From NCBI GenBank assembly GCA_017442465.1, contig JAFRZQ010000175.1, positions 10,036 to 74,035 of the forward strand: a stretch of 64,000 bases of DNA, in the 5' to 3' direction. The position numbers and the translations under genes are program-made. Positions 35,706 through 44,800 of the stretch are shown here, piece after piece. This stretch comes from Anaerotignum sp. (GTDB taxonomy: Bacteria; Bacillota; Clostridia; Lachnospirales; Anaerotignaceae). The notes under the pieces are model-generated. The model was given only the letters and a program-made list of their open reading frames with translations, did not search any database and was not told the DNA's origin. Positions within the stretch are counted from its first letter, which is position 1; every line of letters begins with the position of its first letter.

Positions 35706-36109
35706 TCAAACATCCCTCCTTCCATCGTTTCTTCTTCTAAAGCCTGTGCCTGTTCACGCAGCAAACGCTGTTTGATCGTCTTTTTCTGTTCAGAACTTTT
35801 GTGTCTGACATATCTGCGATAGGTTTTTCTGACGAAGAAATTTCGCAGTAACAGATAAATATATCTGCAGAACGAATCGCTGTTTTTACCATATGGCAAT
35901 GCTGTTAAAAGCAGCGCCGCACCAACGATCACAATGGTATATCTGAATGGCAGACTAAATACTTTCAGGCAAATAATCAGCAGAATAAATGCGATCACTA
36001 TACCCTGCACCAGACTGGTCACTTCAATGGCATCAGCAATCTTCCCTGCGCTCTTTAGATTGCGTGGAATACCATATACCTGATGACGACCGTCTTTGTT
36101 TTCGCTCAT
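35702..36109 (-). CDS. PrgI-family membrane protein of the transfer channel
   Basis: The 135-residue protein has the PrgI plan: a short polar start (VYGIPRNLKSAGKIADAIEV), two membrane segments (about residues 30-50 and 53-70), and a charged C-terminal tail with RYVRHKSSEQKKTIKQRL. PrgI is VirB3-like and always lies before the VirB4 gene, as here. The ATG at 36109 follows GGAAGTGGGAAAG; an upstream in-frame start lies inside the terminator hairpin at 36131-36160. Confidence 0.85.
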   Translation of the reverse strand: MSENKDGRHQVYGIPRNLKSAGKIADAIEVTSLVQGIVIAFILLIICLKVFSLPFRYTIVIVGAALLLTALPYGKNSDSFCRYIYLLLRNFFVRKTYRRYVRHKSSEQKKTIKQRLLREQAQALEEETMEGGMFE

Positions 36110-36130
36110 CTTTCCCACTTCCTTTTCAAT

Positions 36131-36160
36131 AAAAAAAGACCTCAGAAAGAATCTGAAGTC
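36131..36160 (-). terminator. Terminator/attenuator directly before the PrgI gene
   Basis: GACCTCAGA (36138-36146) pairs with TCTGAAGTC (36152-36160), one mismatch, and is followed on the minus strand by TTTTTTT. It lies only 22 bp before the prgI start codon. The adjacent gap also has a direct repeat TACACTAACT at 36171 and 36185. Confidence 0.85.
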
Positions 36161-36244
36161 CATTCATATTTACACTAACTAAAATACACTAACTGATTTT
36201 GATGATTTAATGAAACAGTTAATGTATTCTGTTTTCCTTTTAAC

Positions 36245-36499
36245 TTATCTGTTTTTGTATTCTTTGATCCACGCTTCTATATCAAACATCGGGACATTAT
36301 TCTCCTTCGCAATATAAATGCTCATAGAAAGATCATGGGCCATTTGTTCTGACTCCAAATTACGGAGAAAAATATTCTCCGCCTTTTCTTTTGTGCCTCC
36401 TTTGATCAAATATACACCCAAATTATTTGTATCATAGCCAACCGACAGATACTCATTATTATTCCACTCGAGGGTTTTTACTTTTGTTCGTATCTTCAT
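36245..36499 (-). CDS. Small uncharacterised element protein
   Basis: The 84-residue protein has a beta N-terminal half (KVKTLEWNNNEYLSVGYDTNNLGVYLI) and a helical C-terminal half (SEQMAHDLSMSIYIAKENNV ending in IEAWIKEYKNR). It starts after GGGGGAAGATACAG. It lies between the NlpC/P60 gene and prgI. Function unknown. Confidence 0.6.
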   Translation of the reverse strand: MKIRTKVKTLEWNNNEYLSVGYDTNNLGVYLIKGGTKEKAENIFLRNLESEQMAHDLSMSIYIAKENNVPMFDIEAWIKEYKNR

Positions 36500-36602
36500 T
36501 CTGTATCTTCCCCCTTGCCGCTAAGTGATCCGTTATCAGCTATTACTGAGTCAATTATATTATACCATACCATGTTGGATTTTTGTGCGATTTACATCGT
36601 GT

Positions 36603-38402
36603 TTAAGACACAACTTCTCTAAAATGTGTAAAGCCACAAGTGCCTACAACAACACCTTCACCGCCCTGCGAGTGTACCCAAAGTCGGTTACCGGAAGAGT
36701 CTTTTCCGACATAAATCCCGACATGCGTTGTCCTGCCGCCAGACAGCATAAAACCAAGGTCCCCGGGCTGTAACTGTGCGGCTGTAATCGGCGTTGTATT
36801 GTTATATTGATACCATGTACCGCCAGCTTTCAGTTGATCGCTGACACCCGCTGTACGGTAAGCCCAGTCTACAAATCCGCTGCAGTCCAGACCAAAGGGC
36901 TGATATGTACCAGAGGTACGGTCTCCGGCAGCGGTCACTTTTTTCAAAGTACCCCATTCCGAGTTCCATCCTGTACCGTAATACTTACCGCCCCAGAAGT
37001 ATTCCACTTTCCCGACTAAGGATAATCCTACAGTCAATACCTGCGACCTTGCAGAGGAAATCGCAGGGTCAGTTGCTCTTGCTATTGCAAGATATCTCGT
37101 CACCTGCGCATTGGTCAAAGGCAACGAATCAAGGTTAGAAGCCTGCCCCAGGATATTTCCAAAACTGCCGAACTCTGTATTCCCCAGCTGTTCAAAGACC
37201 GCTTCATATGAACTCGCAGCTGCAAACTGAGCATCTGTCAGATGAAAGACAGTATCAACGAAAAAGTCTGTATCATGATTAGTTATGAAGAGTATTTCAT
37301 ACTCACTTCTTCTATGCTTATGATAATAATACTCACCTTCATATTCTCTGAGCATTGCCAGCAAATGCACAATATCTATCTTATCAACCGGATTATTGCT
37401 GCTGCCCGATTTATGATAATACCGGAACACATGCTGTATGTATTGTTTATCCCCGTAACGGGTAATATTGCTACCATTCTCTTGATACCGCTGGAGCATA
37501 TAATCACTGTACGCCGCTGCATTGGTCGCCGTCCAGCCGGAATATCCGCGATTGATAAGCCAGTTGATGTAGCCTGTACCAAAGTTATAGGCCTGTACTG
37601 CGACCTCTAGCTTGGCCCAGTCCTGCGGATCTGAACAGTTTGCTTTCTCCAAGCACTTTGCAAAGTAATGTACACCGCCATCAATAGAAGACTCCGGTGT
37701 AACAGCACCATGCACATACCCGGAGCCAGCCGATTGCATGACATCATTCCCGCGGCCACCGGATTCCTGCGCCATCATTGCCATTAAAACATCGACATAT
37801 CCTGATATAGCATAACGCATAGCCGCCGCTTCAACATCGGTACGATAGCGTTCTACTGTATCGGGTAACGGGCTTGTCCCGATCCTGATCCCGCCTGTAA
37901 TGACCTCTTCTTCGTCTCCAACTACATCTTCGATAGTTACATCCGCATCTGCCTCACCGTCTAAAGATGCAGCGCAGAAATACGCCATGATCTTATATGG
38001 ACTGATCGGGGGGACAGGTTCATCGGTCGTTATATCATCCTCCGAAATACCTAAATCGACCAATCCTTCCAGTTCCATGTTATATTCATCCAGAAACAGA
38101 CCATTGATCTGTGATGCCATATTCAGGATACGGAACTGGGCTTCTGTATATTCCCCATATTCACCGCCTGTCAGGGCATTTAACAGCATTGTCGGCAAAC
38201 TACAAATTACGATGATCAGAAAAATCACAAAAGCACAAACAAAAGATACCAGTTTGCGGAAAAGAGGGTTCCTGGCAGCCGAAGCCGCCGCTCCGACGAA
38301 ATCCCCGGCCATGGCATGACCAACGGTTTTCGTCACATCATAAGCGGTCTGTCCCATTGAAGTAGCAGTCGCCAAAAACCCTCTTTGGTTATTCTCGTCC
38401 AC
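36603..38402 (-). CDS. Bifunctional lytic transglycosylase / NlpC-P60 peptidase
   Basis: The 599-residue protein has one membrane segment (residues about 53-74, FVCAFVIFLIIVICSLPTML), a lysozyme-like domain at roughly 195-320 (MAMMAQESGGRGNDVMQSAG with the catalytic Glu, YNFGTGYINWL), and a C-terminal NlpC/P60 domain from about residue 460 (LDCSGFVDWAYR with the nucleophile Cys, and GRTTHVGIYVGK with the His). It cuts glycan and peptide bonds so the transfer channel can cross the wall, as Tn916 Orf14 does. The likely start is GTG at 38402 after AAAGGAG. It is 20 bp behind the VirB6-like gene. Confidence 0.93.
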   Translation of the reverse strand: MDENNQRGFLATATSMGQTAYDVTKTVGHAMAGDFVGAAASAARNPLFRKLVSFVCAFVIFLIIVICSLPTMLLNALTGGEYGEYTEAQFRILNMASQINGLFLDEYNMELEGLVDLGISEDDITTDEPVPPISPYKIMAYFCAASLDGEADADVTIEDVVGDEEEVITGGIRIGTSPLPDTVERYRTDVEAAAMRYAISGYVDVLMAMMAQESGGRGNDVMQSAGSGYVHGAVTPESSIDGGVHYFAKCLEKANCSDPQDWAKLEVAVQAYNFGTGYINWLINRGYSGWTATNAAAYSDYMLQRYQENGSNITRYGDKQYIQHVFRYYHKSGSSNNPVDKIDIVHLLAMLREYEGEYYYHKHRRSEYEILFITNHDTDFFVDTVFHLTDAQFAAASSYEAVFEQLGNTEFGSFGNILGQASNLDSLPLTNAQVTRYLAIARATDPAISSARSQVLTVGLSLVGKVEYFWGGKYYGTGWNSEWGTLKKVTAAGDRTSGTYQPFGLDCSGFVDWAYRTAGVSDQLKAGGTWYQYNNTTPITAAQLQPGDLGFMLSGGRTTHVGIYVGKDSSGNRLWVHSQGGEGVVVGTCGFTHFREVVS

Positions 38403-38422
38403 GGGCCAGTCACTCCTTTCCG

Positions 38423-41251
38423 TTATTTCCTTTTCTTAGAGCCAAGGCCAAAACCCTTGAACTTCGTATTTTTATTCCCTTCCTTTTTCGGGAATGTAGT
38501 ATACCCATCTTCTCGGGTGATTTTTGTTTCTCCGTTTTTCGTTTCTGTTCGGGTGCCGGAGTGATGGATGATCGTGCGTTCTTTTACAACAATACCGCTG
38601 TTATGTTCATCGAACTCAACTGTCTTATCAGGGTTCGCAGCTGTGCCGTTGCCCCAATATACAGTGCCGCCCATGGAGAAGGTACCATCTTTATCCCCAG
38701 AACCGTCCGCATGGTTCACACGACCAATAAAGCCGTCGGCATTACTGATCGCACCGGAGGACGCGTGATATACGCTACCATTCGAATACGCAATATCGCC
38801 AGTCGCTGGATGTGTATACTGACCACCGGGCAGATCCCTGATCTGCTGATAAGTATTTCCGTTATCAAAAGAGATACCGCCTTTACCATCCACCATCGTT
38901 CCTTCGGGATAAGCCACATGACCATCGTTATAAGTGATCGCACCATTTCCATGTTCCACACGATTTCCGTATGTCTTCGAGCCGTCTTTATGTGATGTAA
39001 CACCATTAGCCGTAATATCCCCGTTGCTGTGCAGGATCGAACCATCCTGGAAGATCGTTGTACCATCAGGTGTGACTGTAGTACCGTCAGGACTGGTTAC
39101 TTCGCCGTTCAGATGTGCCATTTTACCATCATCCAACAGAATTGCACCGTCGGAAAATGTATGGTTGCCATTTTCATGCTGTGTTACATTGCCCTTCGTA
39201 ATTGCACCGGAATCATGCTCTGTAGTCGCATTCTTGGTAACAGCACTATTGCCATGAGTGATAGATCCCTTCGAGCCAATAATCACCTGATTTTCACCCT
39301 CGCCAATCGCTCTTACACCATTCGCCTGAACGATCGTGCCATCATCCAGTTTCACAGGGGTATCCCCTACTTTTGTCACATTGCCATCTGGACTGATGAT
39401 TTCGGCACCATTGGTGATCGTACCGTCTTTATGCAGCATCGCATTGGCAGGGAGTGCGTTCCCGTTTGCATCTTTGACATTTGCACCCATAATTGCACCA
39501 TTGGCAAACTGAACTGTGCCATCCGGGTATATTTTTGTACCGTCCGGGAATTGCTTGTACCCAGCTGTAATTGTTGTTCCGTCGCTTGTGTGAAGCGATT
39601 CGTTCGGATTGAGTGTTGTTCCTTCCGGCATAGAAACCGCCGTTTGTGCAGGCGCAGAGGCATCGAATCCGCCATCCGCAGTCCGATGGCTGTTTTTATA
39701 TTCTTCAGCCATACTATTTCCTGCAGGAATATCGTCTTTAGAAGTATTCGGCTGACCCTGATACTGGTTATATACCTGACCAGTACTTGCATCCATCGCC
39801 ATTGCCCCCTGTTCATCCTCACGCAGAAGACCTTGTGCCGCAAGCTTGCTCTGTGCCATTGCAGGTGTGATATTCCCTGCTTTCATATCGTTCATGATCG
39901 CGTCCCTAGTACGCTGCTGATCGATACTAAAACCATTCTTTTCAGCACGCTGTTTGGTATCGTCATACTCCTGCTGGGACATATTCCTGCTGGCAGCACC
40001 CTGCATTTCAGTGAATCGCTTATCAAATTTCTGGTTCAATGCTTCTGCAAAGGAACTGCCGTCTTTTGTCATAGCAGCGGCTTTTGCCACATTCGTTGTA
40101 CTGGCGAATCCCTGGGCTGCACCCATGGCCCCCCGAGCAAATGCACTGCTTTTGGTCGAGCCCTGTGCAAACCCACCTCTTGCACCGCCAAGAACTGCAC
40201 CTTTTAAATCGTTCCAGTTCCTTGAGAATGTACCGCCTAACGGGACAGATAGCCCCGCTCCGGAAGTACCTCTACCTAATGCACGCCGCAGCATGATCGC
40301 TGATGCACCAACTGCACCGAATAAACCGCCGCCTGCTCCACCGCCTCGGCTGATATTCACCCCCAGACTGCCTATGAATTGGTCGAACTGTACTGCGAAT
40401 GACGAATATGCCAGAGCAAAAAATGCCCAGACTAATTCGTTATAAGCCGCATCTGCAAACAAATCTTCAAACTCAACGGAACCGTCTAAGTTCAGGTTAG
40501 TCGAAGTAGACATGATATTGATGAAACCTTGAATGAAAAAAGCAGTCATGATAAAGACAAACATATCCGCAAAAAATGTACGGATATAAGTGTCAAATAT
40601 CTGCTTTGTTTCTTCCAGTATCGCCATGCCGAAGGCAATTGGTGCTAGCGCCACCAGCAGTACCAGTCGGATATATCTGATGAAGAACATGGAAATCAGT
40701 TTAAAGAAATTGATAACCAGCATCACAGTGATAACGAGTAATACCAGTACTTTTACAATACCTAACATACTGCCGCCGGTACCTAATGCGCCGATCAGCA
40801 GACCTTCCGCCGCCCTTTCACCGATTTGGACAATAAATTCTACAAGCGACAATCCACCAGAACTGGCATCAATATCCAGTATCTCATCGATGATCCCGAC
40901 CATTTGCAGATATACAAAGGACATCAGTCCCCAGCTCTTTATTGCCAAAAAACCGTAGAAGATGTACCGTACAATAAATTGCCATACACGACTCCGTTCA
41001 ATCTGCAGACCTGCAGCAAGACCAAAGCATTTCAGGATAAACAACAGCCCGACAAAACTCAGCCAGCCTGCGCCTAATACCTTGAAAAATTCCAGTACAT
41101 TCCCGAAAAATGGAAGATAAGTGCCAAATGTGGAAAAATCCCATCTGATAGAACCAAGGAATGTATCCGCAAAAAATTCAAGTGCAGTTGCCAAGACCTG
41201 CATGATAAGTCCTATCAATGCATTTAAAATGCCCATTACGATCGCAGACAA
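38423..41251 (-). CDS. VirB6/TrbL-like channel protein with DG-repeat C-terminal domain
   Basis: The 942-residue protein has a multi-pass membrane part (residues 1-290, about 6-7 segments, with FIRYIRLVLLVALAPIAFGMA), then a Gly-rich junction (SRGGGAGGGLFG), then 230 residues of mixed polar sequence. From about 541 to 890 it has a long array of short repeats built on (H/P)DGT and NG, such as FPDGTKIYPDGTVQFANGAI and SPDGTTVTPDGTTIFQDGSI, predicted as a beta-solenoid. The membrane part is that of a VirB6-type inner channel. The tail is unusually long and would lie outside or in the cytosol depending on topology. It probably uses a TTG start (41251) after GAGGTGA. Confidence 0.85.
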   Translation of the reverse strand: MSAIVMGILNALIGLIMQVLATALEFFADTFLGSIRWDFSTFGTYLPFFGNVLEFFKVLGAGWLSFVGLLFILKCFGLAAGLQIERSRVWQFIVRYIFYGFLAIKSWGLMSFVYLQMVGIIDEILDIDASSGGLSLVEFIVQIGERAAEGLLIGALGTGGSMLGIVKVLVLLVITVMLVINFFKLISMFFIRYIRLVLLVALAPIAFGMAILEETKQIFDTYIRTFFADMFVFIMTAFFIQGFINIMSTSTNLNLDGSVEFEDLFADAAYNELVWAFFALAYSSFAVQFDQFIGSLGVNISRGGGAGGGLFGAVGASAIMLRRALGRGTSGAGLSVPLGGTFSRNWNDLKGAVLGGARGGFAQGSTKSSAFARGAMGAAQGFASTTNVAKAAAMTKDGSSFAEALNQKFDKRFTEMQGAASRNMSQQEYDDTKQRAEKNGFSIDQQRTRDAIMNDMKAGNITPAMAQSKLAAQGLLREDEQGAMAMDASTGQVYNQYQGQPNTSKDDIPAGNSMAEEYKNSHRTADGGFDASAPAQTAVSMPEGTTLNPNESLHTSDGTTITAGYKQFPDGTKIYPDGTVQFANGAIMGANVKDANGNALPANAMLHKDGTITNGAEIISPDGNVTKVGDTPVKLDDGTIVQANGVRAIGEGENQVIIGSKGSITHGNSAVTKNATTEHDSGAITKGNVTQHENGNHTFSDGAILLDDGKMAHLNGEVTSPDGTTVTPDGTTIFQDGSILHSNGDITANGVTSHKDGSKTYGNRVEHGNGAITYNDGHVAYPEGTMVDGKGGISFDNGNTYQQIRDLPGGQYTHPATGDIAYSNGSVYHASSGAISNADGFIGRVNHADGSGDKDGTFSMGGTVYWGNGTAANPDKTVEFDEHNSGIVVKERTIIHHSGTRTETKNGETKITREDGYTTFPKKEGNKNTKFKGFGLGSKKRK

Positions 41252-41272
41252 AATTTACTCACCTCTTTCTTT

Positions 41273-41309
41273 TAAAAAAAGCCCGAGAGAATGTCCATTC
41301 CCTCAGGCT
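41273..41309 (-). terminator. Terminator between the pilin-like gene and the VirB6-like gene
   Basis: AGCCCGAGAGAAT (41280-41292) pairs with ATTCCCTCAGGCT (41297-41309) with few mismatches and is followed on the minus strand by TTTTTTT. It precedes the VirB6-like start at 41251. Confidence 0.88.
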
Positions 41310-41371
41310 CTTCATATACTTGTTCAAAAATTTGGTATAATCAAAAATTTTTATTTTTCTTCTCTGCCAGA

Positions 41372-41719
41372 TCAGCCCGCAGTAGCAAACATTGTAATAA
41401 TCGTAGGCAGCAACAGATACAGAAGGAACATTGCAATGGAGAATACGATACAGCCAAGACCGAACCCTCTGTATTTTTTTAATGGTGCACAGACAAAGGC
41501 GCATAATACGCCGATCAGCAGTGCCAGTGTTGCAGCGGGAGGGATCCATGCTTCCGCATACTCGATCGCTGTTGCCCAAACCGCATCAACACTGTCAAAA
41601 GATGCTGTGTCTGCGTCCTCGATCGCATCCTGGATCGCGCTGGCGAATACTGTCTGAGGGAACAATGTCACCATTGCAGCGGCTGCGACCAATTTTTCTT
41701 TCCATCTATTGATGTTCAT
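41372..41719 (-). CDS. VirB2-like pilin / small transfer membrane protein
   Basis: The 115-residue protein has a signal peptide (WKEKLVAAAAMVTLFPQTVFA), a short polar segment, and two hydrophobic segments (WIPPAATLALLIGVLCAFVC and GLGCIVFSIAMFLLYLLL) separated by a basic loop (APLKKYRG). This is the layout of VirB2/TrbC pilins and Maff2-type proteins that precede VirB6 genes in Firmicutes elements. The ATG at 41719 is chosen because GGGAAGGAGGTAG precedes it. It has terminators on both sides, so it could be expressed separately, as a highly made pilin would need. Confidence 0.75.
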   Translation of the reverse strand: MNINRWKEKLVAAAAMVTLFPQTVFASAIQDAIEDADTASFDSVDAVWATAIEYAEAWIPPAATLALLIGVLCAFVCAPLKKYRGFGLGCIVFSIAMFLLYLLLPTIITMFATAG

Positions 41720-41771
41720 ATCACTTCTACCTCCTTCCCATAATTTACCTAAGGTTATATGAAAGCATTTC

Positions 41772-41806
41772 AAAAACGCCCGATCATTCAAAAGAACGAC
41801 CGGGCG
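41772..41806 (-). terminator. Terminator between the giant adhesin gene and the pilin-like gene
   Basis: CGCCCGATCATTC (41777-41789) pairs with GAACGACCGGGCG (41794-41806), two mismatches, and is followed on the minus strand by TTTTTG. Confidence 0.85.
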
Positions 41807-41841
41807 CTGAAATCAATGTATATTATGGATAAATAGGTTTA

Positions 41842-44800
41842 TTACCAGCCTGTTTTAGGCAGTTTACCGGGGTTACCGTACATCTTAATCGTCCAATGGC
41901 TGTTCGCTGTTACATACTGATCATGCCATCTGCCGGAAACGTCAGCATAGTTTGTAAACTGATAGCCATTCGTAAAGTTGCTGCCTGCTGTCATCTGCAT
42001 AGAAATCGCTTCTACCAGTTTAAAGCCGGGAGCTACAGAACCCTGGAATTCCATCTTAACCTGTGTTACATATTCGCCGCTTCTCAGGCCCATGTTACCT
42101 GCGTACAGGTCGATATGGTTATGTCTGTCGGAGGAATATGTACCGGGCAGGTATGTATAAGCTGTGTTCAGGTTAGTTGTGTAAGCAACTTTGAAGTTAT
42201 ATTTCTTACTCCACAGACCTGTATCGAAATACTTGATCTGAGCTGCTTTAGGATCGGGCAGTTTATCGTGTACTGTGAACTTATCAAGGGATACATTGGA
42301 TTCATTGCCTACACCAGTGATGTAGTAATTGATCGTATCGCCCCAAGAGCAAGTCTTAGTATCGGAAGTCTTCTTGATACCAACCATCAGGTTAATAGAA
42401 GGATCTTTCGCTACAACGGATACTACCTGACCTTCTTTCTTGATCGTTACTTTCAGAGGGTTAGGATTGATACCGTACCAATCGGGAGCCTGTACCTCTT
42501 TCAGTGTATAAGTACCAACTTTCAACTTACTGGAGATAGCTGTACCATCTGCACCAGTTGTGATTCTATCTACTTCCACACCATCGGAATCCAGAATACT
42601 ATATACCGCACCCGCCAGAGGAGTACCGCTATCCCAACCTGTGTTGTTGTTATAGTCCGCAGACAATTTTGTCAGCGCGATTCTACCCATCAGAGGTTTA
42701 TTCGTCAGCTGAATGATAGTAGGTCTACCATTGCCCGTGATCTGGAAGTTATAAATCGTTGCATCGCGTTCATAGCCTTCAGGTGCTTTTTCTTCCTGCA
42801 GTGTATACCAACCTTCAGGCAGGTTGCTGATGTTGATGATACCGTTTTCGGATGTTTCGTATCTGCCGATGATCGTATGCAGACCGTTCACCATTGTGTT
42901 CGCCGCATTTACACCTGCTGCCATAACAGTCTGGCTATAGATACCAGTACCATTATTCAGCGCAGCGATCACGTACACAGCACCTTTAACGGGTTTACCT
43001 GTTACAGCATCAGTTTTGATGATCTGAGATACACCCAGAGGATCGTTATAGATCGTTACTGTCTGGTTATTGCTTGCACCTTCAAGGTAAGGGTTTCTGC
43101 CGGAGGATACCTGGAAAGTTTTAGGCGCTGCAAGGTTATAGCCTGCAGGAGCTTTCATTTCTTTCGCGATATAGGTACCGTCAGTCAGGTTAGGCAGGTG
43201 GATCTGACCGGATCTATCAGTTTCAAATACACCTACTGTTGCCCCGTCGAATGTTGTGATCAGGAATTCACAGCCTTCAATGGGTCTATCTGTTGCGCTG
43301 TCCAGCTTCTGGATCACTACGCCGCCTTTTTTGCTGTTTTCAAATGTCACTGTTGTTACTTTGCCGGCACTTACCGTTACAGTCTGAGGGATGGAATTCA
43401 GAACATAACCAGCAGGTGCGGATGTTTCGGAAACAACGTATGTGCCACTTGCCAGACCGGAAACCATGATGTGACCATTGGAATCTGTTGTGTATGTGCC
43501 AACTTTTTCACCGTTTACTTTTTCAACTTTGAATGTTGCACCCTGCAGAGGATTCTTTGTGTCAGCATCGATCTTGATGATTTCCAGACCGAGGATCTTA
43601 GTATTTGTGAATGTTACGGATGTCTGTTCGCCGTCACGAACTACGATATCCTGTTTGTTGTTATCGATCTGGTAGCCTTCGGGGGCTTTTGTTTCCAGAA
43701 TTTCGTATGTACCTTCTTCCAGTACAACATTGATAACACCATTGATATCTGTTGTGTATGTGCCGATCAGTTTACCTGCAGGAGTGCTGCTGGAAACGGA
43801 TGTGCTTGTGGATGCGCCAGTCTGCCAGATCTGGAACTGTGCGCCTTTCAGAGGAAGACCTGTCTGGCTGTCTTTTTTGATGATCTGAACGCCTTTCAGT
43901 TCTTTGTTATAGAAATCCACTGTATAAGTACCTTCGTTATCGATCGTGATCGTCTTTGAATTTTCTTCGCTCAGTGCATATCCATCGGGTGCTTTTGTTT
44001 CAGTGATGATATATGTACCTTTTTCCAGTTTAGGCAGTGTAATTGTACCTTTTGCATCTGTTGTAAACAGGCCGTTGGAATTGCCTACTACTGTGCCGTC
44101 CATATGTTTCACTTCAAATGTAGCACCTGCCAGTGGATCTTTTGTCTTTTCATCGAACTTTCTGATTACCAGATTGCCCAGAGCTTCATTATAGAAGTCA
44201 ACTTTGAAAGTACCTTTTGTATCCACTATCACTACCTGAGTAGGATTTTCGCTCAGTGCATAGCCTGCAGGAGCCTGAATTTCTGTTACTGTGTAAGTAT
44301 CAGCCTTAATATCCCTCAGTGTGATCACACCACTTTCGTCTGTAGTGAATACACCATTGGAACCGCCGGGAACGATTGTGCCGTCAGAATAAGTAATTCT
44401 AAATGTTGCACCTGCCAGCAGTGCCTTTGTATCGGCGTCGAACTTACGGATCTGCAGATTTGCCAGTGCATCATTGTAGAAATCTACTGTGAATACACCT
44501 TCTGTATCTACCTTGATCGTCTGTGTGGGTGTATCACTGATCGCATAGCCTGTAGGGGCTTTGATTTCAGTCACTTTATAAGTGTCCTGTTTTACACCAG
44601 TGATCATGATCACACCACTATTATTTGTTGTGAAGATACCGTTGGAATCACCAACTACTGTACCGTCGGAGTATGTTACTTTGAACTGTGCACCTGCCAG
44701 CAGTTCTTTTGTTTCGGAATCGAACTTACGGATCTGCAGGTTTGCCAGTTTTTCATTATAGAAATTTACTTTAAATACACCGTTTGTGCCTACTTCTACA

